Source: Liopterus haemorrhoidalis
Lineage: Eukaryota > Arthropoda > Insecta > Coleoptera > Dytiscidae
Assembly: GCA_963971575.1 (NCBI GenBank)
Contig: OZ020624.1
Location: 17,019,249 to 17,083,248 of the forward strand
Reading direction: 5' to 3'
Length of the DNA: 64,000 bases
The translations under genes were made by a program, and so were the position numbers. Within the stretch, counting starts at the first letter, position 1; every line of letters starts with the position of its first letter. The notes under the pieces are model-generated. The model saw only the letters and a list, made by a program, of their open reading frames with translations. It was not told the origin of the DNA and did no database searches. Positions 53,601 through 58,748 of the stretch are shown in pieces.

Positions 53601-55667
53601 GCCGCTTTTACAATCGTTGGATAAAGCTCGGATAACGCTATTCCCGGTATAAAGTCAAAAAATCGCTTTTACAATGCTCGGATAAAGCTCAGATAGGATA
53701 AACATCGGAATAAACACCAGAATATCTTATCTGGCCAACGACACTTCAGATAAAGGGTAGTATAAGTTTATACCGTTGCTCTGATTGGCGAATAGTATTT
53801 TTTACCCAGCAACGGTAAAAAAATAAATTGACATATGATAAATGTCACATTATAACGTTTTATTTGAATTTTTATTACAGTTATATAATTGTGGTTGCAG
53901 CAGCGTAGTGGTTGGCTCACTTGCTTTGAAAGTGTGGAATCATGAGATCGACCTAGTATGGGCACAAAGATTAAAAAAAAAAAACTTGGCTGTTGCAACT
54001 ATAGGTTCAGATTTTTTACAATGAATGCCTGTATCTCTGAATTAGTTTTCGAAAATATGGGGCAAGCTTAACAGGGCACGGTGGTCTCGGCTACTACATG
54101 TCAGAGGACGCTAGTCGCGACCTTAAAATCTCTAAAACTTAAACATTGCCATACGAAATAATAATAGTACGCTATCCCTCGTTATCTTTGTATTTTTTCA
54201 GCAGTTTTGATTACACGCAGTTGTGAAATAATAATTTAATTTATTTTTTAAAAGCGTAGCAATGAACAGTAGCAGCCGATTACCGCTGAAATCAGCTCGT
54301 AGCACTTTGACCGTTTCGAATCTATCTGGCCGCTATCATCCCTTCCACACTATGTTCACATAATGCTAGTTTTTGTATATGTATGTATATATGCAGTATT
54401 GGGCTGGAGCCAGTTCGAATGAACCGGTTGTTATTTATTTATATATTTTTCAAAATGCGAACAGGTTGTTAATGTTGTTATACACTGAAAAAAAAAAAAT
54501 ACTCCTGTTATTAATTAGTGAAATTTTACTCTTGAAAGAACTGGTTGTTACAATTTTGGCAGTCCACAATTGTACATAATATGTATATGCTTAATCTTAT
54601 TACTCGCGTTATTTTGTCCACAGTATGTTAGTGGAACTTAAGCACCACGGTGACAAGGAATTACAATACATAAATAGTACAGTTTGCGCCGCACACGAGC
54701 GGCTCATCAAAGGGACGGTATTTGGTATAGATTCTAATAGAATTCTATTAGTAGAGGGTGATCTTATGAAAATTTACACATGGGCGGTATTTGAGCTCGA
54801 TTCTATTAAAGGGCGGTTTTATGAATATTTGCACACGAGAGGCTGACACTAACGCGGTAGATATAGCACAATAAAATAATTATCTGTGTCGAATATTGCG
54901 ACATCTCCCAATATTTCTCCAAACATGCTCAAATGTGTTGTTAATAATATGTCAATTTAAAATATGACTTTTCTAATATGTCAGTTTATGTGTCAAACAA
55001 TACCAACTTTATTTTATTTACAATAAAACCATGGATAACTATCCGAGAATAAAAAATGCATTGTAAAAGCGAACGTTGGAATAAACATCGGAATAAACTT
55101 ATACCTTAGATAGTTATACCGCTACGTATCCGAGGTTTGTAAAAGCGGCCCTTAATCATTAAAATATAATAGTTTTCAAAATCTAGTTCCGCTTAAACCA
55201 AAGAAACATCATCTAATCTATCATCTAATCATCATCTAACATCAAAGACTATCATCTAATTTTACAATAGTTTACCTAATTCTTACCTTCATAACACTTC
55301 TACCAGTCTGTCCACCAAAACTCGGAAAAGACAGCAAAGCAATACATCTTATTTGTGACGAAACTGCAATTCCAATACCCAACATTAAACTTATAGCCAA
55401 ACCCGTCCCAATAGCGGCACCTTCAGTAAACTCTAAATCCACCAGAATCAACTCATAAAACCCTAAGCCTAGTAATAAACCATAGAGAAAACCAAAAAAT
55501 GATTTTAGCTTTTTATGTTCCCCTGCTTTTGTAAAAAATACTGCGTGCAACCAAGGACATACTTTTTGTAGACATTTTTTTAATTTTTTAGCAGATGAAT
55601 GACAGATCTTGCCTAGTATGTTCTTATAATAGGGTGGTTCTTTGGTTTTTGATTCTTTAAGACCCAT
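22953..55667 (-). CDS. DCST1: DCST1 / sneaky family, complete ten-exon gene
   Basis: DC-STAMP-domain multi-pass membrane protein. In flies the sneaky protein acts in the sperm plasma membrane at fertilisation, and vertebrate DCST1 is a sperm protein with a RING tail. Exons in coding order: 55667-55287, 48206-48007, 46025-45869, 45817-45613, 41786-41683, 41632-41385, 41093-40924, 28859-28707, 25271-25019, 23295-22953. All junctions are GT-AG and phases agree, giving 737 residues (family about 700-740). Helices at about 57-78 and 83-102 are followed by SSQIRCIALLSFPSFGG. Family landmarks are LTYNLTKTRFELMFKPFQ, WIAAWLLCWPMKLTFVC, AQKYHDKYLRDIEFDNIYIT, FVLLDRLFYETLDLIRRH, NEGCLPQPT and a C-terminal Cys/His cluster (670-715). 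Its 32.7-kb span is mostly TE-filled introns. No stop or frame damage was found. Confidence 0.93.
23594..24600 (-). pseudogene. hAT transposase relic (ZMYM/DUF4371-like)
   Basis: Within DCST1 intron 9, same strand. The upstream part reads FNKVLDNVIRQINNRFEEMH (24380-24589). The C-terminal dimerisation motif reads LTLPVTVATAESSFSKLKIV followed by KNYLRN (23594-23779), the hallmark of hAT transposases. An unrelated block at about 23790-24240 interrupts the two parts. Stops and gaps make it inactive. A hAT-like end (GGCCAAACTTTTACTAACGT) lies near 23391. Confidence 0.75.
24601..25018. other. DCST1 intron 9, right part
   Basis: Non-coding or heavily decayed TE sequence next to the exon 9 donor. 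The open frames at 24624-24939 have no recognisable domain. Confidence 0.35.
25019..25271 (-). CDS. DCST1: DCST1 exon 9
   Basis: Residues 540-624. Starts GFNIKKR, then NEGCLPQPT, a hydrophobic helix (YFSIWILIILEAY) and RLRSGICAYFYRKRQKSRVL: the end of the DC-STAMP domain. The acceptor TATCTTTTTTTAG|GC has a good pyrimidine tract. The open frame extends 150 bases further upstream, but that part is intron. Confidence 0.92.
25275..25470. repeat. inverted repeat arm (mate 26600-26790)
   Basis: The block with TTGACCTGCCATAGCAATTT, AATATGCTATTTCCTGCTTC and TTAGGTAAGTAAATTATCTT matches the reverse complement of 26600-26790. The inner 40 bases of each arm are the ends of the Tc1/mariner-like element at 25433-26652. 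Confidence 0.6.
25433..26652 (+). mobile_element. Tc1/mariner-superfamily element carrying a nested mariner
   Basis: The ends GTTAGGTAAGTAAATTATCT and, reversed, AGATAGTTTACTTACCTAAC lie in about 40-bp TIRs ending at a CCGAGGAAATTT block. A plus-strand fragment at 25510-25640 encodes FQQDGCPAHSTNDVKTYLNQ and GPINWPARSPDLL, the second and third catalytic segments of a DDE transposase. The third part is broken by a stop. A 656-bp mariner (25875-26530) is inserted in its 3' part. Confidence 0.75.
25875..26530 (-). mobile_element. internally deleted mariner, nested
   Basis: The ends CGAGGGTCATCTCAAAAGTA and TACTTTTGAGACAACCCTCG are flanked by TA duplications. On the minus strand the N-terminal transposase part (CEVRGVIRFLTAKN, about 26290-26360) is joined by deletion to a C-terminal part with HSPYSPGLAP and HLGGRRFTNEDN (about 26180-26060). 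The empty site GATTACTAG survives in the sister copy near 27160, confirming the insertion. Confidence 0.85.
26951..27258 (+). mobile_element. 5'-truncated sister copy of the 25433 element
   Basis: The sequence from AAAAATAACCGATAGGCAAC to TAGTTTACTTACCTAAC repeats 25675-25874 plus 26531-26652 of the first copy without the nested mariner. The left end is missing. Confidence 0.75.
27331..28543 (+). mobile_element. non-autonomous hAT element, copy 1
   Basis: The ends CAGTGGCGCAGCCAGG and CCTTGGCTGCGCCATG are inverted repeats, flanked by a perfect 8-bp duplication GTACGTTT (27323-27330 and 28544-28551). The interior includes a partial repeat-R-like segment (27655-28020). No hAT transposase motif was seen; the frame at 28296-28595 has no known domain. 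It lies in DCST1 intron 8; a truncated second copy is at 51878-53174. Confidence 0.85.
28707..28859 (-). CDS. DCST1: DCST1 exon 8
   Basis: Residues 489-540: AFVLLDRLFYETLDLIRRH, then EGHHDMVLEVKGTGMIANIL. The acceptor CTTTTTAAG|CT restores phase with exon 7 and the donor AAAG|GTAGGG with exon 9. It is isolated between hAT/TE-rich introns of 3.4 and 12.1 kb and has no long open frame around it, so it is easily missed. Confidence 0.9.
28920..29240 (+). repeat. Tc1-like element fragment (left of MITE F)
   Basis: From about 29135 the blocks GGGTTAATGTTCCGTATGAT and AGAGTATATTATAACGTTAT match the reverse complement of 22780-22880. The match continues on the far side of the MITE F insertion (29505-29550). 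The first part is plain intron. Confidence 0.5.
29242..29496. mobile_element. hAT MITE family F, copy 1
   Basis: The ends CAGAGCCGCAGTAAGG and CCTTACTGTGGCTCTG are inverted repeats. An 8-bp duplication TGTAAGAG is perfect on both sides (29234-29241, 29497-29504). The interior carries a GAGCAAAAAAAAGGTC tandem pair. A second copy lies in reverse at 51538-51813. Confidence 0.85.
29928..30039. repeat. palindrome inside hAT-1
   Basis: The left arm AATTTTGGAAAACATTCTTT and the right arm, reading CCTTTTAT reversed into the GATGTTTTCCAAAATTTAAT block, form an inverted repeat of about 33 bases around a T/A-rich loop. It could extrude as a hairpin. The Helitron begins one base after it. Confidence 0.7.
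31068..31803. mobile_element. foldback element with about 300-bp inverted arms, TTAA-flanked
   Basis: Inserted in Helitron-1. The left arm runs from GGGTCAGAGCAGCACATTTT to about 31370; the right arm is its reverse complement with few differences (about 31495 to AAAATGTGCTGCGTTGACCA). TTAA lies at both borders (31064-31067, 31804-31807). The centre is A/T-rich and non-coding. A TTAA site fits piggyBac-like or Kolobok-like elements; the superfamily is inferred only. Confidence 0.75.
33038..33675. mobile_element. dispersed repeat G, copy 2
   Basis: Starts TTTTTACCGACCGCCAACAT and ends GATGGCGGTCGGTCCTGTGG, as copy 1 (18573-18998), and is longer. It contains a (TCTG)n tract at about 33165-33227 where copy 1 has only one or two units. 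It is nested in Helitron-1. Confidence 0.65.
33165..33227. repeat. (TCTG)n microsatellite
   Basis: Run of TCTG units with scattered TCCG variants inside repeat G. Confidence 0.9.
33828..33854. repeat. (AT)n microsatellite in Helitron-1
   Basis: Uninterrupted alternation of A and T for about 26 bases inside one of the Helitron modules. Confidence 0.85.
34495..35428. repeat. 16-bp minisatellite GACCAAATGGTTACCT
   Basis: About 58 units of the 16-mer GACCAAATGGTTACCT with a limited set of variants (GTTAGCT, GTTCCTT, AAGTGG, deletions of one base). Blocks of units are themselves duplicated (34560-34700 and 34690-34860 look alike). The array is cut by hAT-2 and resumes for about two units at 38202-38232. 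Confidence 0.95.
35429..38201. mobile_element. hAT-2: non-autonomous hAT element in the minisatellite
   Basis: The ends TAGGGATTGTA and TACAATCCCTA are inverted repeats with multiple ACCGGTTTACCGGT motifs subterminally on both sides. The 8-bp duplication ACCTGGAC is perfect (35421-35428, 38202-38209), and the 16-bp array is continuous once the element is removed. Helitron-2 is inserted inside. No transposase. Confidence 0.9.
35781..37578 (-). mobile_element. Helitron-2, non-autonomous
   Basis: Reverse orientation: the plus strand starts CTAGCTGAGTACCCGTGC followed by TTCGCTACGG and ends TTTTATATATATAGA. Inserted between A (35780) and T (37579). It carries the same module family as Helitron-1 (ACGTCATGGAGGGAATATAC, TTCACCCCTTTAGGGG-like). 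The short frames at 36174-36404 and 36951-37187 are module artefacts. Confidence 0.88.
40356..40497. mobile_element. small MITE with GCTGTGGAGTCGA ends
   Basis: The left AAAGCTGTGGAGTCGA and right TCGACTCCACAGCTTT are perfect inverted repeats about 140 bp apart, and a further AAAAGCTGTTGAC lies inside. Non-coding, hAT-like in appearance. Confidence 0.7.
40556..40767 (+). pseudogene. second mariner transposase, C-terminal fragment
   Basis: Reads LAPTDYHFFRNLDNFLIGKQ, then AFQEFIDSRPPGFYTTGLNN, LPLKWQKC and ends MGAYFDE at a stop. This is the conserved C-terminus of an irritans-type mariner. It is a different lineage from the split copy just upstream. It lies 150 bp from DCST1 exon 7. Confidence 0.85.
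40924..41093 (-). CDS. DCST1: DCST1 exon 7
   Basis: Residues 432-489: RKIDARRRAQEKYTLLPLKK, IDPFSIRPLKDERRAIL and a hydrophobic LLIEMITAT. Highly basic first half, then the start of a DC-STAMP-domain helix. The acceptor is TTGGTTAG|G and the donor ACAG|GTAAAA. Confidence 0.92.
41116..41336. mobile_element. palindromic short form of repeat R ends (MITE)
   Basis: The left end TAGTGTGAATTTTCACACAT then TTCAGAGTTTTGTGGGTATT is mirrored by AGATACCTACAAAACCCTGA then AATATGTGAAAATTCACACT. It is a TIR-only derivative of the R family, about 220 bp, filling most of the 291-bp DCST1 intron 6. Confidence 0.75.
41385..41632 (-). CDS. DCST1: DCST1 exon 6
   Basis: Residues 350-432: DVKLQYEIGKIKHLDDIRDA, a basic stretch VHEVKKKKDIVDML, a helix (RILAFVFLRIIIDA), then YHDKYLRDIEFDNIYITTYF, a strongly conserved DC-STAMP signature. 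Confidence 0.92.
41683..41786 (-). CDS. DCST1: DCST1 exon 5
   Basis: Residues 315-349: GGPKVCDPDQDMDSGFGEGY then SYLKSSRANLMQNFK. The acceptor is TTTCCAG|GT and the donor AAA|GTATCA. A 50-base intron separates it from exon 6. Confidence 0.9.
41787..42206. other. DCST1 intron 4, no recognised feature
   Basis: Non-coding intron sequence next to exon 5. Confidence 0.4.
42215..42467. mobile_element. hAT MITE with GGTTCTTAACC ends
   Basis: The left CAATGGTTCTTAACC and right GGTTAAGAACCGCTG are inverted repeats. The 8-bp duplication is GTCTATTC / GTCTATCC, one mismatch. The interior contains GGGACCCCC runs on both sides. Confidence 0.8.
42476..43110. other. DCST1 intron 4, no recognised feature
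   Basis: Non-coding, AT-rich; no transposon ends seen. Confidence 0.35.
43697..44735 (+). mobile_element. repeat R, copy 2
   Basis: About 1 kb, co-linear with 20018-21065: GATGTGAAGTGTGAATTTTC at the start, CATACCTACAAAACCCTAAA at the end. The CAGA tract at 44640-44681 is expanded to about ten units. Confidence 0.75.
44872..45426. mobile_element. TIR element with GGGGAAGCC ends
   Basis: The left GGGGAAGCCGGGGCATAACG and right CGTTCTGTCCTGGCTTCCCC are inverted repeats. Subterminal repeats (GGGGCAGAATGAGCAC, GGTATAATGGGCAG) echo the TIR. TA precedes the left end; the right flank is GA. A decayed frame at 45145-45393 has no recognised domain. Confidence 0.65.
45613..45817 (-). CDS. DCST1: DCST1 exon 4
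   Basis: Residues 247-315: IEAERYRKNYLKKIETRCED, KKCREYFSTAYDKCYETVTW, IAAWLLCWPMKLTFVC. Several conserved cysteines and a hydrophobic helix, very typical of the family. The acceptor is ATGTTTTAG|A. Confidence 0.93.
45869..46025 (-). CDS. DCST1: DCST1 exon 3
   Basis: Residues 194-246: RSLRDVTAPITGELEDDKEM followed by a highly charged, probably coiled or loop region (KKMKEENDYLDDKVHDSKRS). The donor is AAA|GTGATT, weaker than the others. A 51-base intron separates it from exon 4. Confidence 0.9.
47137..47181. repeat. short palindrome
   Basis: AACACTACAAACTACACTCT with the mirrored AGAGTGTAGGGTGTAGTGTT, joined at a CTACAGTGTAG centre; arms of about 22 bases. It could form a hairpin. Confidence 0.75.
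47338..47739. mobile_element. MITE with TACTCTATCTCAGA ends, TA-flanked
   Basis: The left TACTCTATCTCAGACAGACT then GATAGTAA and the right TTACTATCAGTCTTTCTGAG then ATAGAGTA are inverted repeats of about 28 bp with one mismatch. TA duplicated on both sides: Tc1/mariner-type. Confidence 0.85.
48007..48206 (-). CDS. DCST1: DCST1 exon 2
   Basis: Residues 128-194: TLVLAFMISGPVANLGSNFK, then SCTTSLTYNLTKTRFELMFK and a GLKADANEFKDTI end. A hydrophobic helix followed by a conserved family region. The acceptor is TATTTTTAG|A. Confidence 0.93.
48210..48751. other. DCST1 intron 1, left part
   Basis: Non-coding. The CCAGGCAAAAACTACTGAAG and AACAGGCAAAAGCTATTAAA blocks (48298-48420) form a short degenerate tandem pair. 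Confidence 0.5.
48752..51045. repeat. 126-bp minisatellite, 18 units plus a partial, with higher-order pattern
   Basis: Unit boundaries every 126 bases from about 48756 to 51023. Marker sites are CTTACG/CTAACG, GGTCGACC/CGTCGACC and GAGTCAG/GAGCCAG. From 48881 the order is roughly CTAACG+GAGCC, CTTACG+GAGCC, CTTACG+GAGTC, repeated every three units (378 bp). The last block (from 50267) is expanded to six. On the minus strand the 42-residue translation (MHQIQSRAESGRPRKFYFYL and so on) is open for up to 227 residues. Most units carry a CAC|GTAAGT donor and a GACTATAG acceptor 84 bases apart. It is in DCST1 intron 1. Confidence 0.95.
51056..51160 (-). repeat. MITE family A, truncated reverse copy
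   Basis: TTCTTTAGTTTAAGCAGAAC, then CTAGTAACTTTTTAATG and GAGGCTTTTGACCAG, matching MITE A in reverse. It abuts the end of the 126-bp minisatellite, so the array boundary may have formed in it. Confidence 0.6.
51538..51813. mobile_element. hAT MITE family F, copy 2 (reverse of copy 1)
   Basis: The ends CAAAGCCGCAGTAAGG and CCTTACTGCGGCTCTG are inverted; flanking duplication TACTGTAT / TACTATAT, one mismatch. The body mirrors 29242-29496. Confidence 0.85.
51878..53174 (+). mobile_element. non-autonomous hAT element, copy 2 (5'-truncated)
   Basis: Co-linear with 27417-28543 (GTGGCCCCTGAAGCG near the start; CCCTTGGCTGCGCCACTG at the end). The left terminal repeat is missing. The right terminal repeat is complete here, showing that copy 1 has lost one base. 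Confidence 0.8.
53175..53486. other. DCST1 intron 1, no recognised feature
   Basis: AT-rich non-coding sequence between the hAT copy and the interrupted MITE A. Confidence 0.35.
53876..53965 (+). repeat. tRNA-like SINE relic
   Basis: GCAGCGTAGTGGTTGGCTCA (A-box-like) is followed after about 35 bases by a decayed B box (TGAGATCGACC). It resembles the better-preserved 57371 sequence and is probably a SINE head, not a working tRNA. Confidence 0.4.
54625..54846 (+). CDS. open frame in the PIF-like element (hypothetical)
   Basis: An ATG-started, 73-residue frame with no known domain. Its DNA contains two similar halves (GGGACGGTATTTGG and GGGCGGTATTTGAG; GATTCTAATAGAATTC and GATTCTATTAAAGG). It may be a chance frame in a tandemly duplicated transposon segment. 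Confidence 0.15.
   Translation: MLVELKHHGDKELQYINSTVCAAHERLIKGTVFGIDSNRILLVEGDLMKIYTWAVFELDSIKGRFYEYLHTRG
55287..55667 (-). CDS. DCST1: DCST1 exon 1 (start codon)
   Basis: Residues 1-127. Basic N-terminus (MGLKESKTKE), cysteines near 22, 32 and 37, helices at about 57-78 and 83-102, then SSQIRCIALLSFPSFGGQTG, a strong family match. The ATG at 55667 is the first in frame. The donor is AAG|GTAAGA. Confidence 0.92.
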
Positions 55668-56089
55668 ATTCGTTAAAAATAAAATAGAATTATTAAAGTT
55701 GTCAATAATTGTTTGATAAACAGATTTGACGTTGTCAATAATGAATATTAGTTTAAATAAATGTCATTTTGTTAGTTTCATTAATAATAAATAATGTAAA
55801 CAATTTGACAACGATTTTGTTTCTTCAAGTCTGAATGTGAGAAAAGAGCTGTTTTGAATACCGGGGGTACATTCGACTTGTACAGGGTAGAGTACCTTCC
55901 TGGGGTAGACCGAACGTTGAGCAAACAGTTGATGGTGACGCAATGAATAGAACAAGGACGGAGCGCAGCAACTTGAACATGGAGCAAGCTTGGGTTGTGA
56001 TGTAATGTTTACAAAATCTAAACCCTACAATTTTAGGCAGTGTTTTTACAGTCAGATTAGTTCACGTCAGACATGAATTAAAATTATGT
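55668..56089. promoter_or_regulatory. DCST1 upstream region
   Basis: About 420 bp between DCST1 and the HARBI1-like relic. It should hold the DCST1 promoter and 5' UTR, but no TATA box or initiator could be chosen with confidence. A more GC-balanced island lies at about 55850-55985. Confidence 0.3.
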
Positions 56090-56217
56090 ACTTCGGTTTG
56101 CCGTTGAATTATTTTTTAATGATGATGATGAATTTGAACAAATAATTTTAGAAAAAGTGTGAGGGTTTGCAGACTATACGGTGCCAAATTTTACAGATCG
56201 TCAATTCAAATCACATT
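56090..56217 (+). pseudogene. HARBI1-like (PIF/Harbinger) transposase, N-terminal fragment
   Basis: The plus-strand reading FAVEFFNDDDDEFEQIILEK, stop, GFADYTVPNFTDRQFKSH fits the start of HARBI1-type nucleases: an acidic D/E stretch followed by an F-x-D-x-x-F-x-x-H motif. It ends abruptly where the 56225 element starts. It is a possible relic of a source for the PIF-like MITEs here. Confidence 0.5.
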
Positions 56218-56224
56218 AAGGCCC

Positions 56225-57095
56225 TTGCAATAAAGAAGTGTTTCTTCTCGAGAATTTCTCGAAAAAAAGTTATAATCCTTATTTTCAATTTCTCGAGAAA
56301 CGTAAAATTTTCTCGACGCCACGTTAAACGCATTGTGCTTTTAAAAAACTATTTAACAAAAATATATTGTTTAGTGAGTCACTGATTATAATTTAATTTT
56401 GATAAAATTTGTCTTCTGTCTCCCGCAACGCAACTGTGGCAACAAATAAGAAGCGATTTATAATATTTAGCTAATTAGCATTTCTTGTTACAATATTTTA
56501 TTTTAATTAAGTGTATTATTTATTATAATCAATTTCATTTATTGTTCAGTTTACAAATGTTATGTAAAAGATTACCTACAAGTTAAATAAAATAATTATT
56601 ACTATTATTATTAATTTCTTAATTTCTTGAAAATTTCTCTATACATATGTATTTTCAATTAATATGCAATTACGTGTCGTCAGTGGCGGCGCTAGCTCTT
56701 AAAATATGGGGGGGGCCAGGAAATTTTTTAGTAAAATTTGGGGGGCCAAATACAAGTGATGACCTAATAAAAGGTCCTCACTTCTAAAATACATTTTTCT
56801 ATAAACAATTCTGGGGGGGGGGGGCAGAGCAGTTTGGGGGGCGGACCCCCAGCTATCGCCGCCACTGCGTGCGGTTTTCATAATAATTTTTAAAGCCCCG
56901 TTATCCATTTGTTCTAATGATATTTAAATGAATAGTACTTTAAAGTTGACTATAATTTTAACATGTTTTTATCCTCTACAATATTTTCAACATTAAAAAA
57001 AGATATATATTCTAATAATTATTTTTTTTTTCGAGATTTCTCGAGAAAAAAAGTCTAATTTTTCATTTGTCGAGAAATGAAAAATGTCGAGAAAT
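56225..57095. mobile_element. TIR element with TTTCTCGAGAA repeats at both ends
   Basis: CTTCTCGAGAATTTCTCG and repeated TCTCGAGAAA on the left (56243-56320) are mirrored by CGAGATTTCTCGAGAAAA and GTCGAGAAATGAAAAATG on the right (57030-57092). The exact boundaries are unclear. A hAT MITE (56681-56867) is nested inside. Confidence 0.5.
56681..56867. mobile_element. hAT MITE with CAGTGGCGGCG ends
   Basis: The left CAGTGGCGGCGCTAGCT and right AGCTATCGCCGCCACTG are inverted repeats. The flanks CGTGTCGT and CGTGCGGT match at six of eight bases. The interior is G-rich with GGGGGG runs. Confidence 0.8.
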
Positions 57096-57096
57096 C

Positions 57097-57330
57097 AGAA
57101 GCAGTACTTACAAGATTACAAAACGAAATGAAAGAACTTTCATTGTAAATATGCGTGGAAAAGAAGTTGCAGTCTCCATCGATCGTCTTAAATCCGCATA
57201 TATTCTTGCTCAAGAGCTTTTAAGCGACACATCGGAGGATAGAAATCAAGCGTCGAAAACAACCGACCTAACCAGTGATGAGAATCAAGACGGGGCCGTC
57301 TTGAAAACAAATTCTGGCGCAAAATACGTT
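57097..57330 (+). pseudogene. gypsy polyprotein C-terminal fragment
   Basis: The frame reads STYKITKRNERTFIVNMRGK, then EVAVSIDRLKSAYILAQE, matching the small domain after the integrase core of Ty3/gypsy polyproteins (VSIDRLKPAY-type motif). No protease, RT or LTR accompanies it. A SINE-like unit follows. Confidence 0.7.
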
Positions 57331-57367
57331 TTATTTCTTAATATATTCTTTAATAACGTTTATGCCG

Positions 57368-57525
57368 ACCAGCGTAGCGTAGTGGTAACACATGTGTTCT
57401 GCGTTGCTAAGGTCTCGGATTCGAATCCCGTTGAGGCATGGAATTTTTCACAAATAAAAATAGACCGGGCTAATTGCCACAGTAGCAAGGGCCATTAAAT
57501 CTAAAAAAATAAAATAAAAAAAGGA
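57368..57525 (+). repeat. tRNA-derived SINE
   Basis: The tRNA-like head has an A-box-like TAGCGTAGTGGTAACAC and a good B box (GGATTCGAATCCCG). It is followed by an unrelated body (AGACCGGGCTAATTGCCACA) and an A-rich AAAATAAAATAAAA tail. This head-body-tail layout is typical of SINEs. Confidence 0.65.
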
Positions 57526-57653
57526 TCCTAATTTTATGATCTATTAATAATTCAAATATTACCTATGAAATTTTATATTTTTACCTATAGATAATTAAAA
57601 AATGATCTATAGTAAATTAATAGTTGACCTATAGAAAATTATCAATTGATCTA

Positions 57654-58060
57654 CAGTCTGTTCCAAACGGTTAAGCGGAACTAAATTTTGCAATCTAGTT
57701 ACTTTCATCGTTTAAATCGTGCTTTTCGACCGTTTTGTTTAAGCTTTGTAAATCATACTTACAATACACATTTTTTGTTAAGGTTAATATCATTTTAAAT
57801 TGTCATTTTCTTTATATTTTGATTTTTTGTGTCATTCTTAATACAAATTTCCCATTTATTAATTTTTTTGTCATTAAAATATATTAAAAAAATAATTTAA
57901 TTTTGACATAAGTAATTCGTTTCCATGGTTTCATAGTTGTAATTTTAAATTTTGACATTGCAACGTGAAAAATGAAATAACCCAAGCAAGGTCCCTTGTC
58001 GTGACAACCTAAAAGAACGAAATTCCCATTTAGTTCCGCCTAAGCGTTTGAAACAGATTG
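57654..58060. mobile_element. MITE family A, long copy
   Basis: The left CAGTCTGTTCCAAACGGTTA and right TTCCGCCTAAGCGTTTGAAA are the MITE A ends. About 400 bp, with an interior different from the short copies. Confidence 0.75.
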
Positions 58061-58137
58061 TATAATAAACTACCTATAGACAGTAGTGACATCTATTGAC
58101 TAGTAGCGTTATGATAAAATATAACCTAACTAATCCG

Positions 58138-58515
58138 TGAATATAACCTTAAAATCAGTTGTAAACTAACAGGTTCCAAAATTACTAACTTACTACTTAC
58201 TAACCTAACCTACCCTAAGATAGTGTTTTGACATTAAACTAGAAGACGAGTAGCTCGCTTCGCTCGGCTTCTTCTAACCAAACCCTTACTAACCTAACCT
58301 AAGATAGTGTTTTGTTATTAAAGTAGAAGATGGGTAGCTCGCTTCGCTCGGCTTCTTCTAACCAAACCCTTACTAACCTAACCTAACCTAAAATAGTGTT
58401 TTGACATTAAACTAGAAGATGGGTAGTTCGCTTCGCTCGGCTTCTTCTAACCAAACCCTTACTAACCTAACCTAACCTAAGATAGTGTTTTGTCATTAAA
58501 CTAGAAGTTGGGTTA
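58138..58515 (-). repeat. telomere-like minisatellite, CCTAA orientation
   Basis: Three to four units of 84-90 bp. Each contains TAACCTAACCTAA runs, ATAGTGTTTTGTCATTAAAC and GTAGCTCGCTTCGCTCGG. The 5-base step (CCTAA) matches the insect telomere repeat TTAGG. A mirrored array is at 59760-60010. Confidence 0.8.
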
Positions 58516-58748
58516 GGTTTAAATACCAAAGACAATGTATGCTTTTTACTTTTTTTTGTTATAATTTACTTAAAAATATATTTTTATAAGCTTTATTTAC
58601 AATATTTGTTTTATTATATTTTATTTACAGTTAAAAATTTCGTCGATAGAGTGCAAGAGTACTTATAGGTCAAGTATTAATTTTATAGATCAATAATTAT
58701 ATCAGTAGGTATATGATTATTTCTATAGATCTATTAAATATTTACATA

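Larger units (their letters stand above)
53599..55151. mobile_element. PIF/Harbinger-like non-autonomous element, TTA duplication
   Basis: The left GGGCCGCTTTTACAATCGTT and right GGTTTGTAAAAGCGGCCC are inverted; TTA duplicated (53596-53598, 55152-55154). Internal blocks GGATAAACATCGGAATAAAC and GGAATAAACATCGGAATAAA occur in both arms. It contains a tRNA-like segment (53876-53965) and an open frame at 54625-54846. A truncated copy is at 19108-19325. Confidence 0.85.
53487..55210 (+). mobile_element. MITE family A, interrupted by a PIF-like element
   Basis: The left half 53487-53598 (TTTTCATTTTATCAAGTTGA, AAAGTCTCATTTA) and right half 55152-55210 (TTAATCATTAAAATA, ATCTAGTTCCGCTTAAACC) are the two halves of one MITE A. 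The 53599-55151 element sits between two copies of TTA. Confidence 0.8.
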
